A DNA stretch of 64,000 nt from Marivivens niveibacter (GTDB lineage Bacteria; Pseudomonadota; Alphaproteobacteria; Rhodobacterales; Rhodobacteraceae): positions 186,001-250,000 of the forward strand of contig NZ_MSPP01000001.1 of the NCBI RefSeq assembly GCF_002150005.2, in the 5' to 3' direction. The first letter of the stretch is position 1. The number at the start of each line of letters is the position of its first letter. Shown in pieces: positions 27,622 through 36,463 of this stretch. The notes under the pieces were generated by a model that searched no databases, was not told the DNA's origin, and saw only the letters and a program-made list of their open reading frames with translations. Both the position numbers and the translations under genes were made by a program.

Positions 27622-27652
27622 CAGATAGTCGTTCCACCTACTGGAAGGTCAA
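27622..27652 (-). promoter_or_regulatory. CueR-type promoter of copZ
   Basis: On the minus strand TTGACC (-35) and TATCTG (-10) are separated by exactly 19 bp. The spacer begins with the dyad TTCCAGTAGGTGGAA, which has one mismatch. A 19-bp spacer that a MerR-family activator must untwist is the hallmark of CueR promoters. Confidence 0.8.
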
Positions 27653-27659
27653 TAGGGCC

Positions 27660-27690
27660 TTGACGTTCCAGTAGCTGGAATACCTATGTA
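27660..27690 (+). promoter_or_regulatory. CueR-type promoter of copA-cueR
   Basis: TTGACG (-35) and TATGTA (-10) are 19 bp apart. The spacer carries the perfect dyad TTCCAG-TAG-CTGGAA at 27666-27680. The cueR gene encoding the likely activator is at the end of the same operon. Confidence 0.82.
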
Positions 27691-27724
27691 GAGGTCAAAC
27701 GGAAAAATTGGACGACATACAGTC

Positions 27725-29950
27725 ATGGAAAAAACGGTTCGTTTCGATGTCGAAGGCATGTCCTGCGCAGCATGTGTCGCGCGGGTGGAAAAGATCCTGA
27801 ACAACAACGCTGGCATCGAAAACGCGGCTGTGAACCTTGCCACGCAGACCGTTCAATTTGAAACCGACTTGCGGGATCTAGAACCGGTCATGACTCAGCT
27901 AGGTGCAGCAGGGTATCCGGCCAAATTCGCATCTGCCGACCGTCCGATGCAGTCTGAGGTGCGAGAGTTAGAAGCCACCGAAGTTTGGCAACGTATCGTT
28001 TTCGCTGGGGCATTAACCATCCCTGTTTTTGTCGCCGAAATGGGGGGGCACCTGTTCCCCGTGATCCATGATTGGCTGCACGGCCTGCTGACAATGCGTG
28101 GTCTGTGGGTGGTGGAATTTATTCTGGCGACGGTTTTATTGGCAGTTCCTGGACGCGAATTTTTCCAAAAAGGCATCCCCGCATTGATGGCTCGTGCGCC
28201 CAATATGAATTCATTGGTGGCTTTGGGCGCTGGGGCGGCATGGCTGTATTCGACCTTGGCCACATTCGTGCCGGTGATATTTCCTGATGGGGCATTGGCT
28301 GTCTACTTCGAAGCGGCGATGATGATTGTTACCCTGATCTTGTTGGGACGCTATTTCGAGGCCCGCGCCAAAGGCCGTACAGGCGCAGCGATCGAAGCGT
28401 TGATTAAATTGCGCCCAGAAACAGCGAATCAGATCGTCGATGGCGAAGAAAAGACAGTTCCCATCGCAACAATACGTGTTGGTGATGTTTTACGCATTCG
28501 TCCAGGCGAACGGGTTTCGGTGGATGGCATCGTGATTGACGGCAATTCGCTGGTAGATGAATCGATGTTAACGGGTGAACCCGTGCCAGTGGTCAAAGAC
28601 ATTGGTGATGAAGTCATCGGTGGCACAATCAATGCAGACGGAACGTTTTGTATCGAGGTCCGTGCAACGGGCACTGATACGATTCTGGCGCGTATTGTTC
28701 GCATGGTTGAAAACGCGCAGGCTGAAAAATTACCGATCCAAGCCACTGTTGATAAGGTCGTAGGTGTGTTTGTGCCTGTGATCATGGCGATCTCGGCGCT
28801 GACTGCGCTGATTTGGTTATTATTGGGCGGTGGCCTGTCCCACGCCATGGTGGCGGCTGTGTCTGTTTTGATCATTGCATGCCCTTGCGCCATGGGGCTG
28901 GCGACACCAACGTCCATCTTGGTCGGAACGGGCCGCGCAGCATCGCTGGGCGTTTTGTTCCGCAAAGGCGATGCTCTGCAAAAATTGAACGAGGTCACAA
29001 CCGTTGCGTTCGACAAAACAGGCACCTTGACCGAAGGCCAACCGCGCGTTGTCACCATTTACAGCCAAGACCGCCGCGAAGCCTTGCGTTTCGCTGCCGC
29101 AGTAGAGGCGATGTCAGAACACCCCATGGCCCGCAGTATCCTGCGCGAAGCCGCAGAACAGGGGATCGATATCGAACCTGTGAGTGATTTCAAATCCCAT
29201 GCTGGTATGGGCGTCGAAGGCGTTGTTGCCAGCCGCCGCGTTTTGATTGGCGCGGATCGATTCATGCAAAGCCGTAGCGTGTCTATCGCGAACTACCAAG
29301 CCCGCGCAGCATCCTTGGCTCAAGACGGGCAAACACCGTTTTTTGTGGCCGTGGATGGTGAAATGTTCGCTTTGATTGGCGTCGCGGATCCCATCAAATC
29401 GGGCGCGCGTGATGTCGTAACGCAGCTGCAAAACCGCGGTATGCGCGTTGCGATGATCACAGGCGATAACGCCGCTACCGCTGATAGTATCGCGCGCCGT
29501 TTGGGGATTGATCTGGTCGAAAGCGAGGTCATGCCAGAGGGCAAGGTTGACGCTGTGATCGCCCTTCGTGGCAACGGCAGCATTGCGTTCTTTGGCGACG
29601 GTGTGAATGACGCACCTGCCTTGGCTGCTGCGGATGTTGGGATCGCAATGGGCACCGGCACCGATGTCGCGATCGAAACCGCTGATGTGGTGTTGATGCG
29701 TGGGGATTTGAACGGCGCGGTCGCGGCAATCCGGCTTAGCCGCGCAGTGATGCGCAACATTCGGCAAAACCTGTTCTGGGCCTTCGCCTATAATACGGCG
29801 CTGGTGCCTGTTGCGGCAGGTATTTTGTACCCTGGACTGGGGGTTTTGTTATCACCGGTTCTGGCCGCTGCTGCGATGGCCTTTAGTTCGGTATTTGTGG
29901 TGACCAATGCGCTACGACTGCGCAACTACACAGCGGGGCGTGCCGCATGA
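27725..29950 (+). CDS. copA: Copper-exporting P1B-type ATPase
   Basis: A 741-residue inner-membrane pump that exports Cu(I) from the cytoplasm with ATP. One N-terminal metal-binding domain has [10 protein letters not shown] (about 11-20). The membrane part contains the transport motif [12 protein letters not shown] (CPC near 389-391), and the actuator loop has LTGEPVPV. The catalytic domain shows DKTGTLTEG (phosphorylated Asp), SEHPMA and [14 protein letters not shown]. All key residues are present. Its stop overlaps the cueR start (ATGA), so pump and regulator are cotranscribed. Confidence 0.96.
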   Translation: MEKTVRFDVEGMSCAACVARVEKILNNNAGIENAAVNLATQTVQFETDLRDLEPVMTQLGAAGYPAKFASADRPMQSEVRELEATEVWQRIVFAGALTIPVFVAEMGGHLFPVIHDWLHGLLTMRGLWVVEFILATVLLAVPGREFFQKGIPALMARAPNMNSLVALGAGAAWLYSTLATFVPVIFPDGALAVYFEAAMMIVTLILLGRYFEARAKGRTGAAIEALIKLRPETANQIVDGEEKTVPIATIRVGDVLRIRPGERVSVDGIVIDGNSLVDESMLTGEPVPVVKDIGDEVIGGTINADGTFCIEVRATGTDTILARIVRMVENAQAEKLPIQATVDKVVGVFVPVIMAISALTALIWLLLGGGLSHAMVAAVSVLIIACPCAMGLATPTSILVGTGRAASLGVLFRKGDALQKLNEVTTVAFDKTGTLTEGQPRVVTIYSQDRREALRFAAAVEAMSEHPMARSILREAAEQGIDIEPVSDFKSHAGMGVEGVVASRRVLIGADRFMQSRSVSIANYQARAASLAQDGQTPFFVAVDGEMFALIGVADPIKSGARDVVTQLQNRGMRVAMITGDNAATADSIARRLGIDLVESEVMPEGKVDAVIALRGNGSIAFFGDGVNDAPALAAADVGIAMGTGTDVAIETADVVLMRGDLNGAVAAIRLSRAVMRNIRQNLFWAFAYNTALVPVAAGILYPGLGVLLSPVLAAAAMAFSSVFVVTNALRLRNYTAGRAA

Positions 29951-30333
29951 ATATCAAAGACGCATCCAAACACACCGGCCTGCCGTCAAAAACGATCCGC
30001 TATTACGAAGATATTGGATTGGTAGAGCCTGCGCGACTGGCGAATGGCTACCGTGATTTTTCCGATAATGATCTAGAAAAATTGGCGTTCATCGGGCGTG
30101 GTCGGGCGCTGGGGTTCTCCATTGATGAATGCCGCAGTCTGTTGGCCCTATACGAGGACCGCACCCATACGCATTCCGAAGTGCGATCTATCGCGCGGGC
30201 TCACCTGAAACGGATCGATCAAAAGATAAAAGAGATGCAGCAGATGCGCGCAACTCTGAATGATTTGGTCAAACGATGTAACAATGATGACCGTCCCGAT
30301 TGTCCAATCCTGCTGGGTTTGGCTGGCGATTAA
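29947..30333 (+). CDS. cueR: Cu(I)-responsive MerR-family regulator CueR
   Basis: A 128-residue activator. The N-terminal winged helix starts [20 protein letters not shown] and continues [20 protein letters not shown], then comes the dimerisation helix (about 75-115). The C-terminal metal loop [12 protein letters not shown] (about 113-124) has the two cysteines that bind Cu(I) in CueR. It should activate the two 19-bp-spacer promoters in the copZ-copA gap. The four-base overlap with copA means CueR is autoregulated through the copA promoter. The stop overlaps the convergent allA gene. Confidence 0.93.
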   Translation: MNIKDASKHTGLPSKTIRYYEDIGLVEPARLANGYRDFSDNDLEKLAFIGRGRALGFSIDECRSLLALYEDRTHTHSEVRSIARAHLKRIDQKIKEMQQMRATLNDLVKRCNNDDRPDCPILLGLAGD

Positions 30334-30809
30334 ATCGTGATTGTGACGGGGGTGATATCCACCTCTTCTAGGTTTGGCGTGTCGCCGATACGGTCGATCA
30401 CTGCAAACAGCCCAGGTTCGTGCAGCGGCGTTAAAACGCCATGCCACGTCCCGCGGTGGAAATTGATCGCCTGACCCGCCGCGCTGACAAAGGCGACAGG
30501 ATCAGCAGGTTTACCGCCCGCATCGGGCGCGACGATGATCAAAAACGAGTCCATAGACATCGGCACAAAGGCCTGTGATCCGTCGGGGTGGCGTTCCAAA
30601 AGATCGCAAACATACGGGATGTCGCGCGGGATAGCGCGGAACAGGCTAATGCCCGCCCGCCCGTCAGGCCCGAAATCCAGCTTTGCGCGGTCATGAAACC
30701 GCCCGCACATCCCGCGATTGATGATTTTATCGGGGTCACCAGCGGTTTCTAATACATCGCCGTAGGGCGCGAAATTTTCGGCCGTTAGGGGCTGCGCTTT
30801 GATCTGCAT
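30330..30809 (-). CDS. allA: Ureidoglycolate lyase
   Basis: A 159-residue cupin-fold enzyme that cleaves (S)-ureidoglycolate to glyoxylate and urea, the last ring-nitrogen step of purine catabolism. Matching segments are QPLTAENFAPYGDVLE near the start, SLFRAIPRDIPYVCDLLERH (about 55-74), SQAFVPM, and NFHRGTWHGVLTPL (about 115-128) with the conserved histidines. The length is normal. It directly follows the ureidoglycine aminohydrolase gene and ends this minus-strand operon. Confidence 0.93.
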   Translation of the reverse strand: MQIKAQPLTAENFAPYGDVLETAGDPDKIINRGMCGRFHDRAKLDFGPDGRAGISLFRAIPRDIPYVCDLLERHPDGSQAFVPMSMDSFLIIVAPDAGGKPADPVAFVSAAGQAINFHRGTWHGVLTPLHEPGLFAVIDRIGDTPNLEEVDITPVTITI

Positions 30810-31628
30810 TTACAGGGTCAGTTCCACGTGTCGGTTGACGTCTTTGTACAGCAAGTAACGGAAATTCGTATCGCCTGTTGCGATGCATGCCTGCGGGCAG
30901 AATGCGCGTAGCCACATGAAATCACCGGGGCCAACATCGACCCAGCGTTCATTCAGCAGGTATTTTGCGGTGCCTTCTAGAACATACAGCCCGTGTTCCA
31001 TCACGTGGGTTTCAGCAAATGGGATGCGACCACCCGGTTTAAAGGTGACGATATTCACATGCATATCGTGGCGCATGTCGTCTGGCGATACAAAGCGCGT
31101 GGTGCCCCAGTTTTGATCGTCGTTCATCCAGTTGATCGGAACCTCTTGGTCCGCAGTGACGAATGGCGATGGATCGTCATAGGGATCCGCATGAACATAT
31201 TTGCGGCGGATCCAGTGAAATTTCAGCGGGACCGTACCTGCGTTGCGCAATGTCCAGCGGCTGCGCGGCGGGATATAGGCGTATCCACCTTCGCGCAAAA
31301 TATGGGTTTGGCCTGCTACGATCAGCTCCATCGATCCTTTGGCAATGAACAAAACGGCTTCGGCATCGCGGTCGGGTTCGGGATTGTCGGACCCGCCATC
31401 GGGCGCGACCTCTACCGCGTATTGTGCAAAGGTTTCGGCAAAGCCCGTCATGGGCCGTGCGATGATCCATGCGCGGGTTTCAAACCAACGCGGTAGCAAA
31501 GACGCCGTGATATCGCGCATCGTACTGGCAGGGATAAAGGCATAGCTGTCTGTGAAATGCGCCCCGTTCGATGCGGGATCATCGGTCATTTCTGGCATGC
31601 CGCCCGGCGGGAAAGCATAAGTCGTCAT
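30810..31628 (-). CDS. allE: (S)-ureidoglycine aminohydrolase (bicupin)
   Basis: A 272-residue protein with two cupin domains that releases ammonia from (S)-ureidoglycine to give (S)-ureidoglycolate. The start MTTYAFPPGGMPEM is chosen because its ATG overlaps the puuE stop (ATGA), indicating translational coupling; a longer frame from 31679 would run inside puuE. The first cupin shows GGYAYIPPRSRWTLRNAG. The second shows HVMEHGLYVLEGTAKYLLN and a final metal-site segment around DFMWLRAFCPQAC. It sits directly before allA in pathway order. An allantoate-cleaving enzyme is not in the window. Confidence 0.9.
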   Translation of the reverse strand: MTTYAFPPGGMPEMTDDPASNGAHFTDSYAFIPASTMRDITASLLPRWFETRAWIIARPMTGFAETFAQYAVEVAPDGGSDNPEPDRDAEAVLFIAKGSMELIVAGQTHILREGGYAYIPPRSRWTLRNAGTVPLKFHWIRRKYVHADPYDDPSPFVTADQEVPINWMNDDQNWGTTRFVSPDDMRHDMHVNIVTFKPGGRIPFAETHVMEHGLYVLEGTAKYLLNERWVDVGPGDFMWLRAFCPQACIATGDTNFRYLLYKDVNRHVELTL

Positions 31629-33037
31629 GGAAGCAAAGCCTTTAGTCTGTGGTACGCGATCCGCTCGACCTGTTGGCAAGCGGTGCCGAATTCGACATCA
31701 GTGTCATTGTTCAGCCTATCTTTGAAAGCGGCTAGAATCCCAGATTTGTTATGGTCTCGGACTGCGATAATGAACGGAAAGCCATGTTTTTCGGTGTATT
31801 TGGCGTTCAATTCGGTGAATTCCGCGCGCTCGGCATCGGTTAGGGCGTCTAATCCAGCGCTGGCCTGTTCTGATGTGCTGTCGGCGGTCAGGCGTTTCGC
31901 TGCCGCCAATTTGCCCGCCAAATCGGGGTGCGCGGTCAAAACGCCCATGCGTTCATCGGATGTGGCCGAACGGAATATACGGCACAGCGCATTGTGCAGA
32001 CCCACGGCTGTGTCATGTGCTGGCCCCAGTTCCAGATCAAACGCGCGGTCGGCAATCCACGGCGAATGTTCGAATATCCCGCCATACGCCCCGACAAAGG
32101 TGTCGCGGTCCATCGCCGTTGGGCGGTCGTAATGCACAGGCGGATGGTGTTCGCGCCAATGGTTGGCGATGTCGATACGGCGTGGGAACCAGACGTCATC
32201 AAACTGCGCGACATAATCCAGAAATTTGATCAGCCCAGCGATTTTACCCGGACGCCCGATCAAACGGCAGTGCAGGCCGATGGACATCATTTTTGCTTTG
32301 CCTGCCGCGCCTTCGGCATACAGAACGTCAAAGGCGTCTTTCAGATAGGTGTAGAATTGTTCACCCGTGATGTAGCCGGGCGCGGTGGCGAACCGCATGT
32401 CGTTCGCCTCTAGCGTATAGGGGATGACCAGCTGATCACGGCCGCCCGCGTCGATCCAATAGGGCAGGTCGTCGTCATAAGTGTCGCTGACCCAATCAAA
32501 CCCAGCCTCGCCCGTTAGGCGCACGGTGTTTTCGCTGCATCGGCCCGTGTACCATCCTGTCGGGCGGCTGCCTGTGACTTCGGTATGGAGGCGGATAGCT
32601 TCGGCGATTTGGGCGCGCTCTTCGTCCTCTGGCATGTCTTTGTGTTCGACCCATTTCAGGCCGTGGGATGCGATTTCCCAATCCGCGTCGATCATCGCGG
32701 CAACCTGTTCAGGACTGCGCGCCAAGGCCGAGGCGACGCCATAGATCGTCACCGGAATGTCGCGCGACGTGAACAGATCGTGCAAACGCCAGAACCCTGC
32801 GCGCGCGCCGTATTCGTAAATTGATTCCATGTTCCAGTGGCGTTTGTTCGGCCACTGGGCCGCGCCCGCGATGTCGGACAGGAATGCCTCTGACTGGCCA
32901 TCACCGTGCAAGGTGCAGTTTTCACCGCCTTCTTCGTAGTTCAGAACCATGGAAATTGCGACTTTGGCGCCGTTCGGCCATGCGGCATTTGGGGCACGGG
33001 GGCCATAGCCGATCATGTTGCGCGGATATCTATTCAT
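31625..33037 (-). CDS. puuE: Bifunctional allantoinase (PuuE) / OHCU decarboxylase
   Basis: A 470-residue fusion of two urate-pathway enzymes. Residues about 1-305 are PuuE, a polysaccharide-deacetylase-fold, metal-independent allantoinase, starting YPRNMIGYGPRAPNAAWPNG and containing NYEEGGE and ASHGLKW. Residues about 310-470 are 2-oxo-4-hydroxy-4-carboxy-5-ureidoimidazoline decarboxylase, with FVGAYGGIFEHSPWIADRAF and LTAHPDLAGKLA. One chain therefore makes (S)-allantoin from OHCU and then opens it to allantoate. It is the first gene of the operon with allE and allA, and diverges from uraH-puuD. A RutR-like palindrome lies just upstream. Confidence 0.94.
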   Translation of the reverse strand: MNRYPRNMIGYGPRAPNAAWPNGAKVAISMVLNYEEGGENCTLHGDGQSEAFLSDIAGAAQWPNKRHWNMESIYEYGARAGFWRLHDLFTSRDIPVTIYGVASALARSPEQVAAMIDADWEIASHGLKWVEHKDMPEDEERAQIAEAIRLHTEVTGSRPTGWYTGRCSENTVRLTGEAGFDWVSDTYDDDLPYWIDAGGRDQLVIPYTLEANDMRFATAPGYITGEQFYTYLKDAFDVLYAEGAAGKAKMMSIGLHCRLIGRPGKIAGLIKFLDYVAQFDDVWFPRRIDIANHWREHHPPVHYDRPTAMDRDTFVGAYGGIFEHSPWIADRAFDLELGPAHDTAVGLHNALCRIFRSATSDERMGVLTAHPDLAGKLAAAKRLTADSTSEQASAGLDALTDAERAEFTELNAKYTEKHGFPFIIAVRDHNKSGILAAFKDRLNNDTDVEFGTACQQVERIAYHRLKALLP

Positions 33038-33046
33038 GCTTGCCTC

Positions 33047-33062
33047 TTGAGCATTTGGTCAA
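33047..33062. promoter_or_regulatory. RutR-like operator candidate between puuE and uraH
   Basis: TTGAGCATTTGGTCAA matches TTGACCA-N2-TGGTCAA at 13 of 14 fixed positions. It lies 10-25 bases before the puuE start, in the divergent control region of the urate genes, where a bound repressor could block transcription or early elongation. Confidence 0.5.
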
Positions 33063-33180
33063 AACTATGGTGTTGTGAAAGGCAAGGAAGTGCAAGGCGT
33101 CCCCGTATCTTTGGTGCGTACTGGATTATTTTCGTCCGTGCGTTCAGACCTTGAGTAATCAAAACGCTTGGAGACTAGGC

Positions 33181-33537
33181 ATGACTGGCGGTTTTTTGAC
33201 CACCCATGTGTTGGATACGGCCCTTGGCACCCCAGCCGAGGGTTTGAAAATCGAACTGTATGATTTGTCGGGCGATGCGCCCGCTTTGATCGCAACTAAA
33301 ATTACAAATGCGGATGGCCGCACCGACGGGCCGATCCTACCGACCGAAGATTTCAAAACGGGCCAATACGAGTTGGTGTTCTACGCAGGCGATTATCTGC
33401 GCGGGCAAGGCGGCGAATTGCCCGAGCCGTTGTTTCTGGACCTGATCCCGATCCGGTTCGGCATGGCGCAGGATGACCATTACCATGTGCCGCTGCTGCT
33501 ATCGCCCTTTGGGTTTTCGACGTATCGGGGCAGCTGA
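33181..33537 (+). CDS. uraH: 5-hydroxyisourate hydrolase
   Basis: A 118-residue transthyretin-like enzyme that hydrolyses 5-hydroxyisourate to OHCU, the step after urate oxidase. The start MTGGFLTTHVLDTALGTPAE contains the catalytic histidine region. The segment NADGRTDGPIL and the C-terminal tetrapeptide YRGS are diagnostic of the family. The ATG at 33181 is chosen because the family begins here, rather than at a TTG ten codons upstream. Its TGA overlaps the ATG of puuD, so both are translated together. Confidence 0.96.
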   Translation: MTGGFLTTHVLDTALGTPAEGLKIELYDLSGDAPALIATKITNADGRTDGPILPTEDFKTGQYELVFYAGDYLRGQGGELPEPLFLDLIPIRFGMAQDDHYHVPLLLSPFGFSTYRGS

Positions 33538-34751
33538 TGATTTATCTATTCCTAGACTGGATCGAATTTGCGGTCCGATGGCTGCATGTCATCACAGCAA
33601 TCGCGTGGATCGGATCGTCGTTCTATTTCATCGCATTGGATTTGGGCCTGCACCGCGACCGCAATCTGGCAACAGGTGCGGACGGCGAAGAATGGCAGGT
33701 GCACGGCGGCGGCTTTTACCACATCCAGAAATATCTGGTCGCGCCCGACTCGATGCCTTCGGACCTGATCTGGCACAAATGGCAAAGCTATTCGACATGG
33801 CTGTCAGGCTTTGCCCTGTTGTTCGTGGTCTATTATCTGGGCGGCGATTTGTATCTGGTTGATCCGTCCAAATTGGACATCCCCGTTTGGCAGGCAGCAG
33901 GCATTTCGGTCGCGTCACTGGCCGTGGGGTGGGTGCTGTACGACACAATCTGTAAATCGAAATTCGGTGATAACAACACGCGGCTGATGTTGCTGCTGTA
34001 TGTCATTTTGGTCGTGATGGCGTGGGGCTATACCCAAATCTTCACGAACCGCGCCGCGCTGCTGCATCTGGGTGCGTTCACCGCTACGATCATGTCGGCG
34101 AATGTGTTTTTCATTATCATCCCGAACCAGAAAATCGTGGTCGCAGACCTGATTGCGGGCCGCACGCCTGATGCGAAATACGGCAAGATCGCAAAGCAAA
34201 GGTCGACGCATAACAACTATCTGACGTTGCCCGTGATTTTCCTGATGTTGTCGAACCATTATCCACTGGCGTTCGGTACGGAATATGCGTGGGTGATTGC
34301 GTCGCTTGTGTTCCTGATGGGCGTCACGATCCGCCACTATTTTAATTCGATCCACGCGCGCAAAGGCAACCCGCATTGGACTTGGGCCATTACGGTGATT
34401 TTGTTCATTTGCATCATGTGGCTGTCCACATCCGCGCGCTGGGATTACGAAACCGAAAGCGCGATGTCAGATACAGCCCACGATTACGCCATGGCGGCAG
34501 AGTTCGAGGACGTGACCAACATCGTTTTGGGCAACTGTTCGATGTGCCACGCGTCCGAACCCAGCTGGCCGGGGATCAACGTGCCGCCCAAAGGCGTCAT
34601 TTTGGAAAACCCGCAGCAGATCGCGAACCACGCCAAACAGATCTACACCCAAGCAGGCGTTAGCCATGCGATGCCGCCGCCCTCGGCCAGTTTTATCTAC
34701 CCCGAGGACCGCGCAACTCTAATCCGCTGGTTCGAAGGCGTCAGCGGCTAA
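33537..34751 (+). CDS. puuD: Membrane-bound urate oxidase with cytochrome c domain
   Basis: A 404-residue urate oxidase of the PuuD type that oxidises urate to 5-hydroxyisourate and passes electrons to the respiratory chain instead of making hydrogen peroxide. The first 300 residues form about eight membrane helices beginning DWIEFAVRWLHVITAIAWIG. The C-terminal domain (about 320-404) is a class I cytochrome c with the haem motif CSMCH and a distal methionine in HAMPPPSA. Both parts are complete. It overlaps uraH by one base. Its end overlaps the convergent galM gene by 11 bases. Confidence 0.94.
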   Translation: MIYLFLDWIEFAVRWLHVITAIAWIGSSFYFIALDLGLHRDRNLATGADGEEWQVHGGGFYHIQKYLVAPDSMPSDLIWHKWQSYSTWLSGFALLFVVYYLGGDLYLVDPSKLDIPVWQAAGISVASLAVGWVLYDTICKSKFGDNNTRLMLLLYVILVVMAWGYTQIFTNRAALLHLGAFTATIMSANVFFIIIPNQKIVVADLIAGRTPDAKYGKIAKQRSTHNNYLTLPVIFLMLSNHYPLAFGTEYAWVIASLVFLMGVTIRHYFNSIHARKGNPHWTWAITVILFICIMWLSTSARWDYETESAMSDTAHDYAMAAEFEDVTNIVLGNCSMCHASEPSWPGINVPPKGVILENPQQIANHAKQIYTQAGVSHAMPPPSASFIYPEDRATLIRWFEGVSG

Positions 34752-35694
34752 ACCGCCATTCGACCTCTTGGGTCCAAACGCCCCCCGCAGGCACGTTGAT
34801 CTTTGGAAAGCGTGCCTCGTGCGGGGCGTTCGGCCAAAACTGCGGCTCAAACGCCAGACCTGCGTAATCCGCACGGCCCGTTTTCGACGATCCGCGCGCG
34901 TCATACACCTGAATGCCGGGCATGTCGGTGGCCATGACCATCGTCAGATCGCCGCCTTTGAACGTCAGTACATCCCGCAGATCGGTACGTCCGCGCGACA
35001 GGCAAAAATTGTGGTCCAGATCAGGTTCGCCCGGGATCACATCGCGCAAGCTGCGGAAATCATAGGGCGTATCTTCGACGCGTTCGATATGCGTCGGCAG
35101 GTTGTCATCATCGGTCGGCAAATATTCATCCGCACGGATTTGCAGCTGATGCCCCACAATATTTGGCGCGCCTGTCAGGTTCCAATAGCTGTGGTTGCAG
35201 ATATTGATGATGCTGTCTTCGTCCGTTTTTGCGGTCACCTCTAGGCGTAGCACGTTGTCGGCCATAATAGCGAAATGCACCATAACGTACTGATTGCCGG
35301 GGAAACCAGCCTCTCCATCAGGTAGGCGGACAGACAAGGTTACGGTGTCTTCGGTCTGATCCTCAATCGTCCATAGCTTGCGCTGGCTGCCTGCTTCGGC
35401 AGAGTGCAGGATATGGCGGCCTTGGTTCGGGGTCAGCATGTGTTCAATGCCCGCGATCCGCGCCCGCGCGCCAGCGATGCGGTTACCAACCGGCGCAATG
35501 ATCGGACCGAAATGCGCCATTGTGGTCAGGTAATCGTCCAGATTTTCGGACCCGATGGTCAGGCTGTGATTCACACCTTTCAAACGCACGTCCTGCAGGA
35601 TCGCACCATAGGTCAGGATGCTGGCCGACAGATCGCCGTTTGTGATTGTCACGCGTTCAACGTTGCGGCCATCGGGCAAAGTGCCAAAGATCAT
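34741..35694 (-). CDS. galM: Aldose 1-epimerase (galactose mutarotase)
   Basis: A 317-residue enzyme that interconverts alpha and beta anomers of hexoses. It has GPIIAPVGNRIAGAR (about 64-78), the catalytic histidine in ICNHSYWNLTG (about 166-176), an aspartate in DHNFCLSR and the catalytic glutamate in GLAFEPQFWPNA (about 284-295). The length is somewhat short but complete. It follows a DgoK-like gene with a four-base overlap, which suggests a small galactose-related operon. Confidence 0.92.
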   Translation of the reverse strand: MIFGTLPDGRNVERVTITNGDLSASILTYGAILQDVRLKGVNHSLTIGSENLDDYLTTMAHFGPIIAPVGNRIAGARARIAGIEHMLTPNQGRHILHSAEAGSQRKLWTIEDQTEDTVTLSVRLPDGEAGFPGNQYVMVHFAIMADNVLRLEVTAKTDEDSIINICNHSYWNLTGAPNIVGHQLQIRADEYLPTDDDNLPTHIERVEDTPYDFRSLRDVIPGEPDLDHNFCLSRGRTDLRDVLTFKGGDLTMVMATDMPGIQVYDARGSSKTGRADYAGLAFEPQFWPNAPHEARFPKINVPAGGVWTQEVEWRFSR

Positions 35695-36407
35695 TTGTTC
35701 ATTCCTTTAAACACAGCCGTCAAACCGGCCAAGGTGGTGTCTGTCGTGGTCGAAACCGGCGCGGATTGCGCCGCCAGCGCCTGCGCATAGGCATCAGCAA
35801 TCGGGCCGCTGCCGACAACGGTCACCTGCTGGCCCAGCCAATAGGCGCGGGCGGATTTCAGGTCGGTTCCCGTTAGAATGCCCAACGCTTGGCCCGCGCG
35901 CTGCGCTGCCGTCAGGTCCATCGCGTCCAGCGCAGCCAAATGCGCCATCATCCGTTCAGGGCGATCCAGCCCCAGCGCAACACCCGCGCTAAACGCATCC
36001 GCATCGGGGGCATCAACGGCATAGGGCGCGTAAATCTGCGGCAGGGCCGAGGATTGAAAACTGATGATTTCGCCCGCGCTGACGTGGATCCAATGTACCT
36101 GACCCGTGACCCAAATCATGACGCCATCCCAACGGTCGTCCATCGCGACCAACCCCGCAACAGCCGCCGTGTGCGGCAATTGCGCCTGCGGGTTGGTTTG
36201 GCGGACGCGGGGGAATGCCCCGTTTTCGGGGGTGGCTTTGCACGGCACATCCAGCACAGGCGCATCGGGCAGGCCTGCAATGACTTGCGGCCCTGTCCAG
36301 TCGCCGATCAGTTCCGCGGGGGTTGACCCTGTGCGGGTCTCAATTGGGCTATGCCCGTCCATTTTCCACGCGCGCTGCGTGGTTAAATCGATTGCGATCC
36401 ATTGCAT
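35691..36407 (-). CDS. 2-dehydro-3-deoxygalactonokinase-like protein, shortened
   Basis: A 238-residue protein resembling DgoK, the kinase of 2-dehydro-3-deoxy-D-galactonate in the De Ley-Doudoroff pathway. The similarity is in AVAGLVAMDDRWDGVMIWVTG, DAFSAGVALGL and the C-terminal VTVVGSGPIADAYAQAL. DgoK proteins are usually near 300 residues and begin with an ATP-binding DWGTT-type motif. Here the start reads IAIDLTTQRAW, so that phosphate-binding motif is lost and some 60 residues are missing. Activity is therefore doubtful. It overlaps galM by four bases. Confidence 0.7.
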   Translation of the reverse strand: MQWIAIDLTTQRAWKMDGHSPIETRTGSTPAELIGDWTGPQVIAGLPDAPVLDVPCKATPENGAFPRVRQTNPQAQLPHTAAVAGLVAMDDRWDGVMIWVTGQVHWIHVSAGEIISFQSSALPQIYAPYAVDAPDADAFSAGVALGLDRPERMMAHLAALDAMDLTAAQRAGQALGILTGTDLKSARAYWLGQQVTVVGSGPIADAYAQALAAQSAPVSTTTDTTLAGLTAVFKGMNK

Positions 36408-36463
36408 GTGTCACCTCTTTGGGCCTTTTCAATCACGAAAGACCCAAAGAGGCAAAGCCCAGT

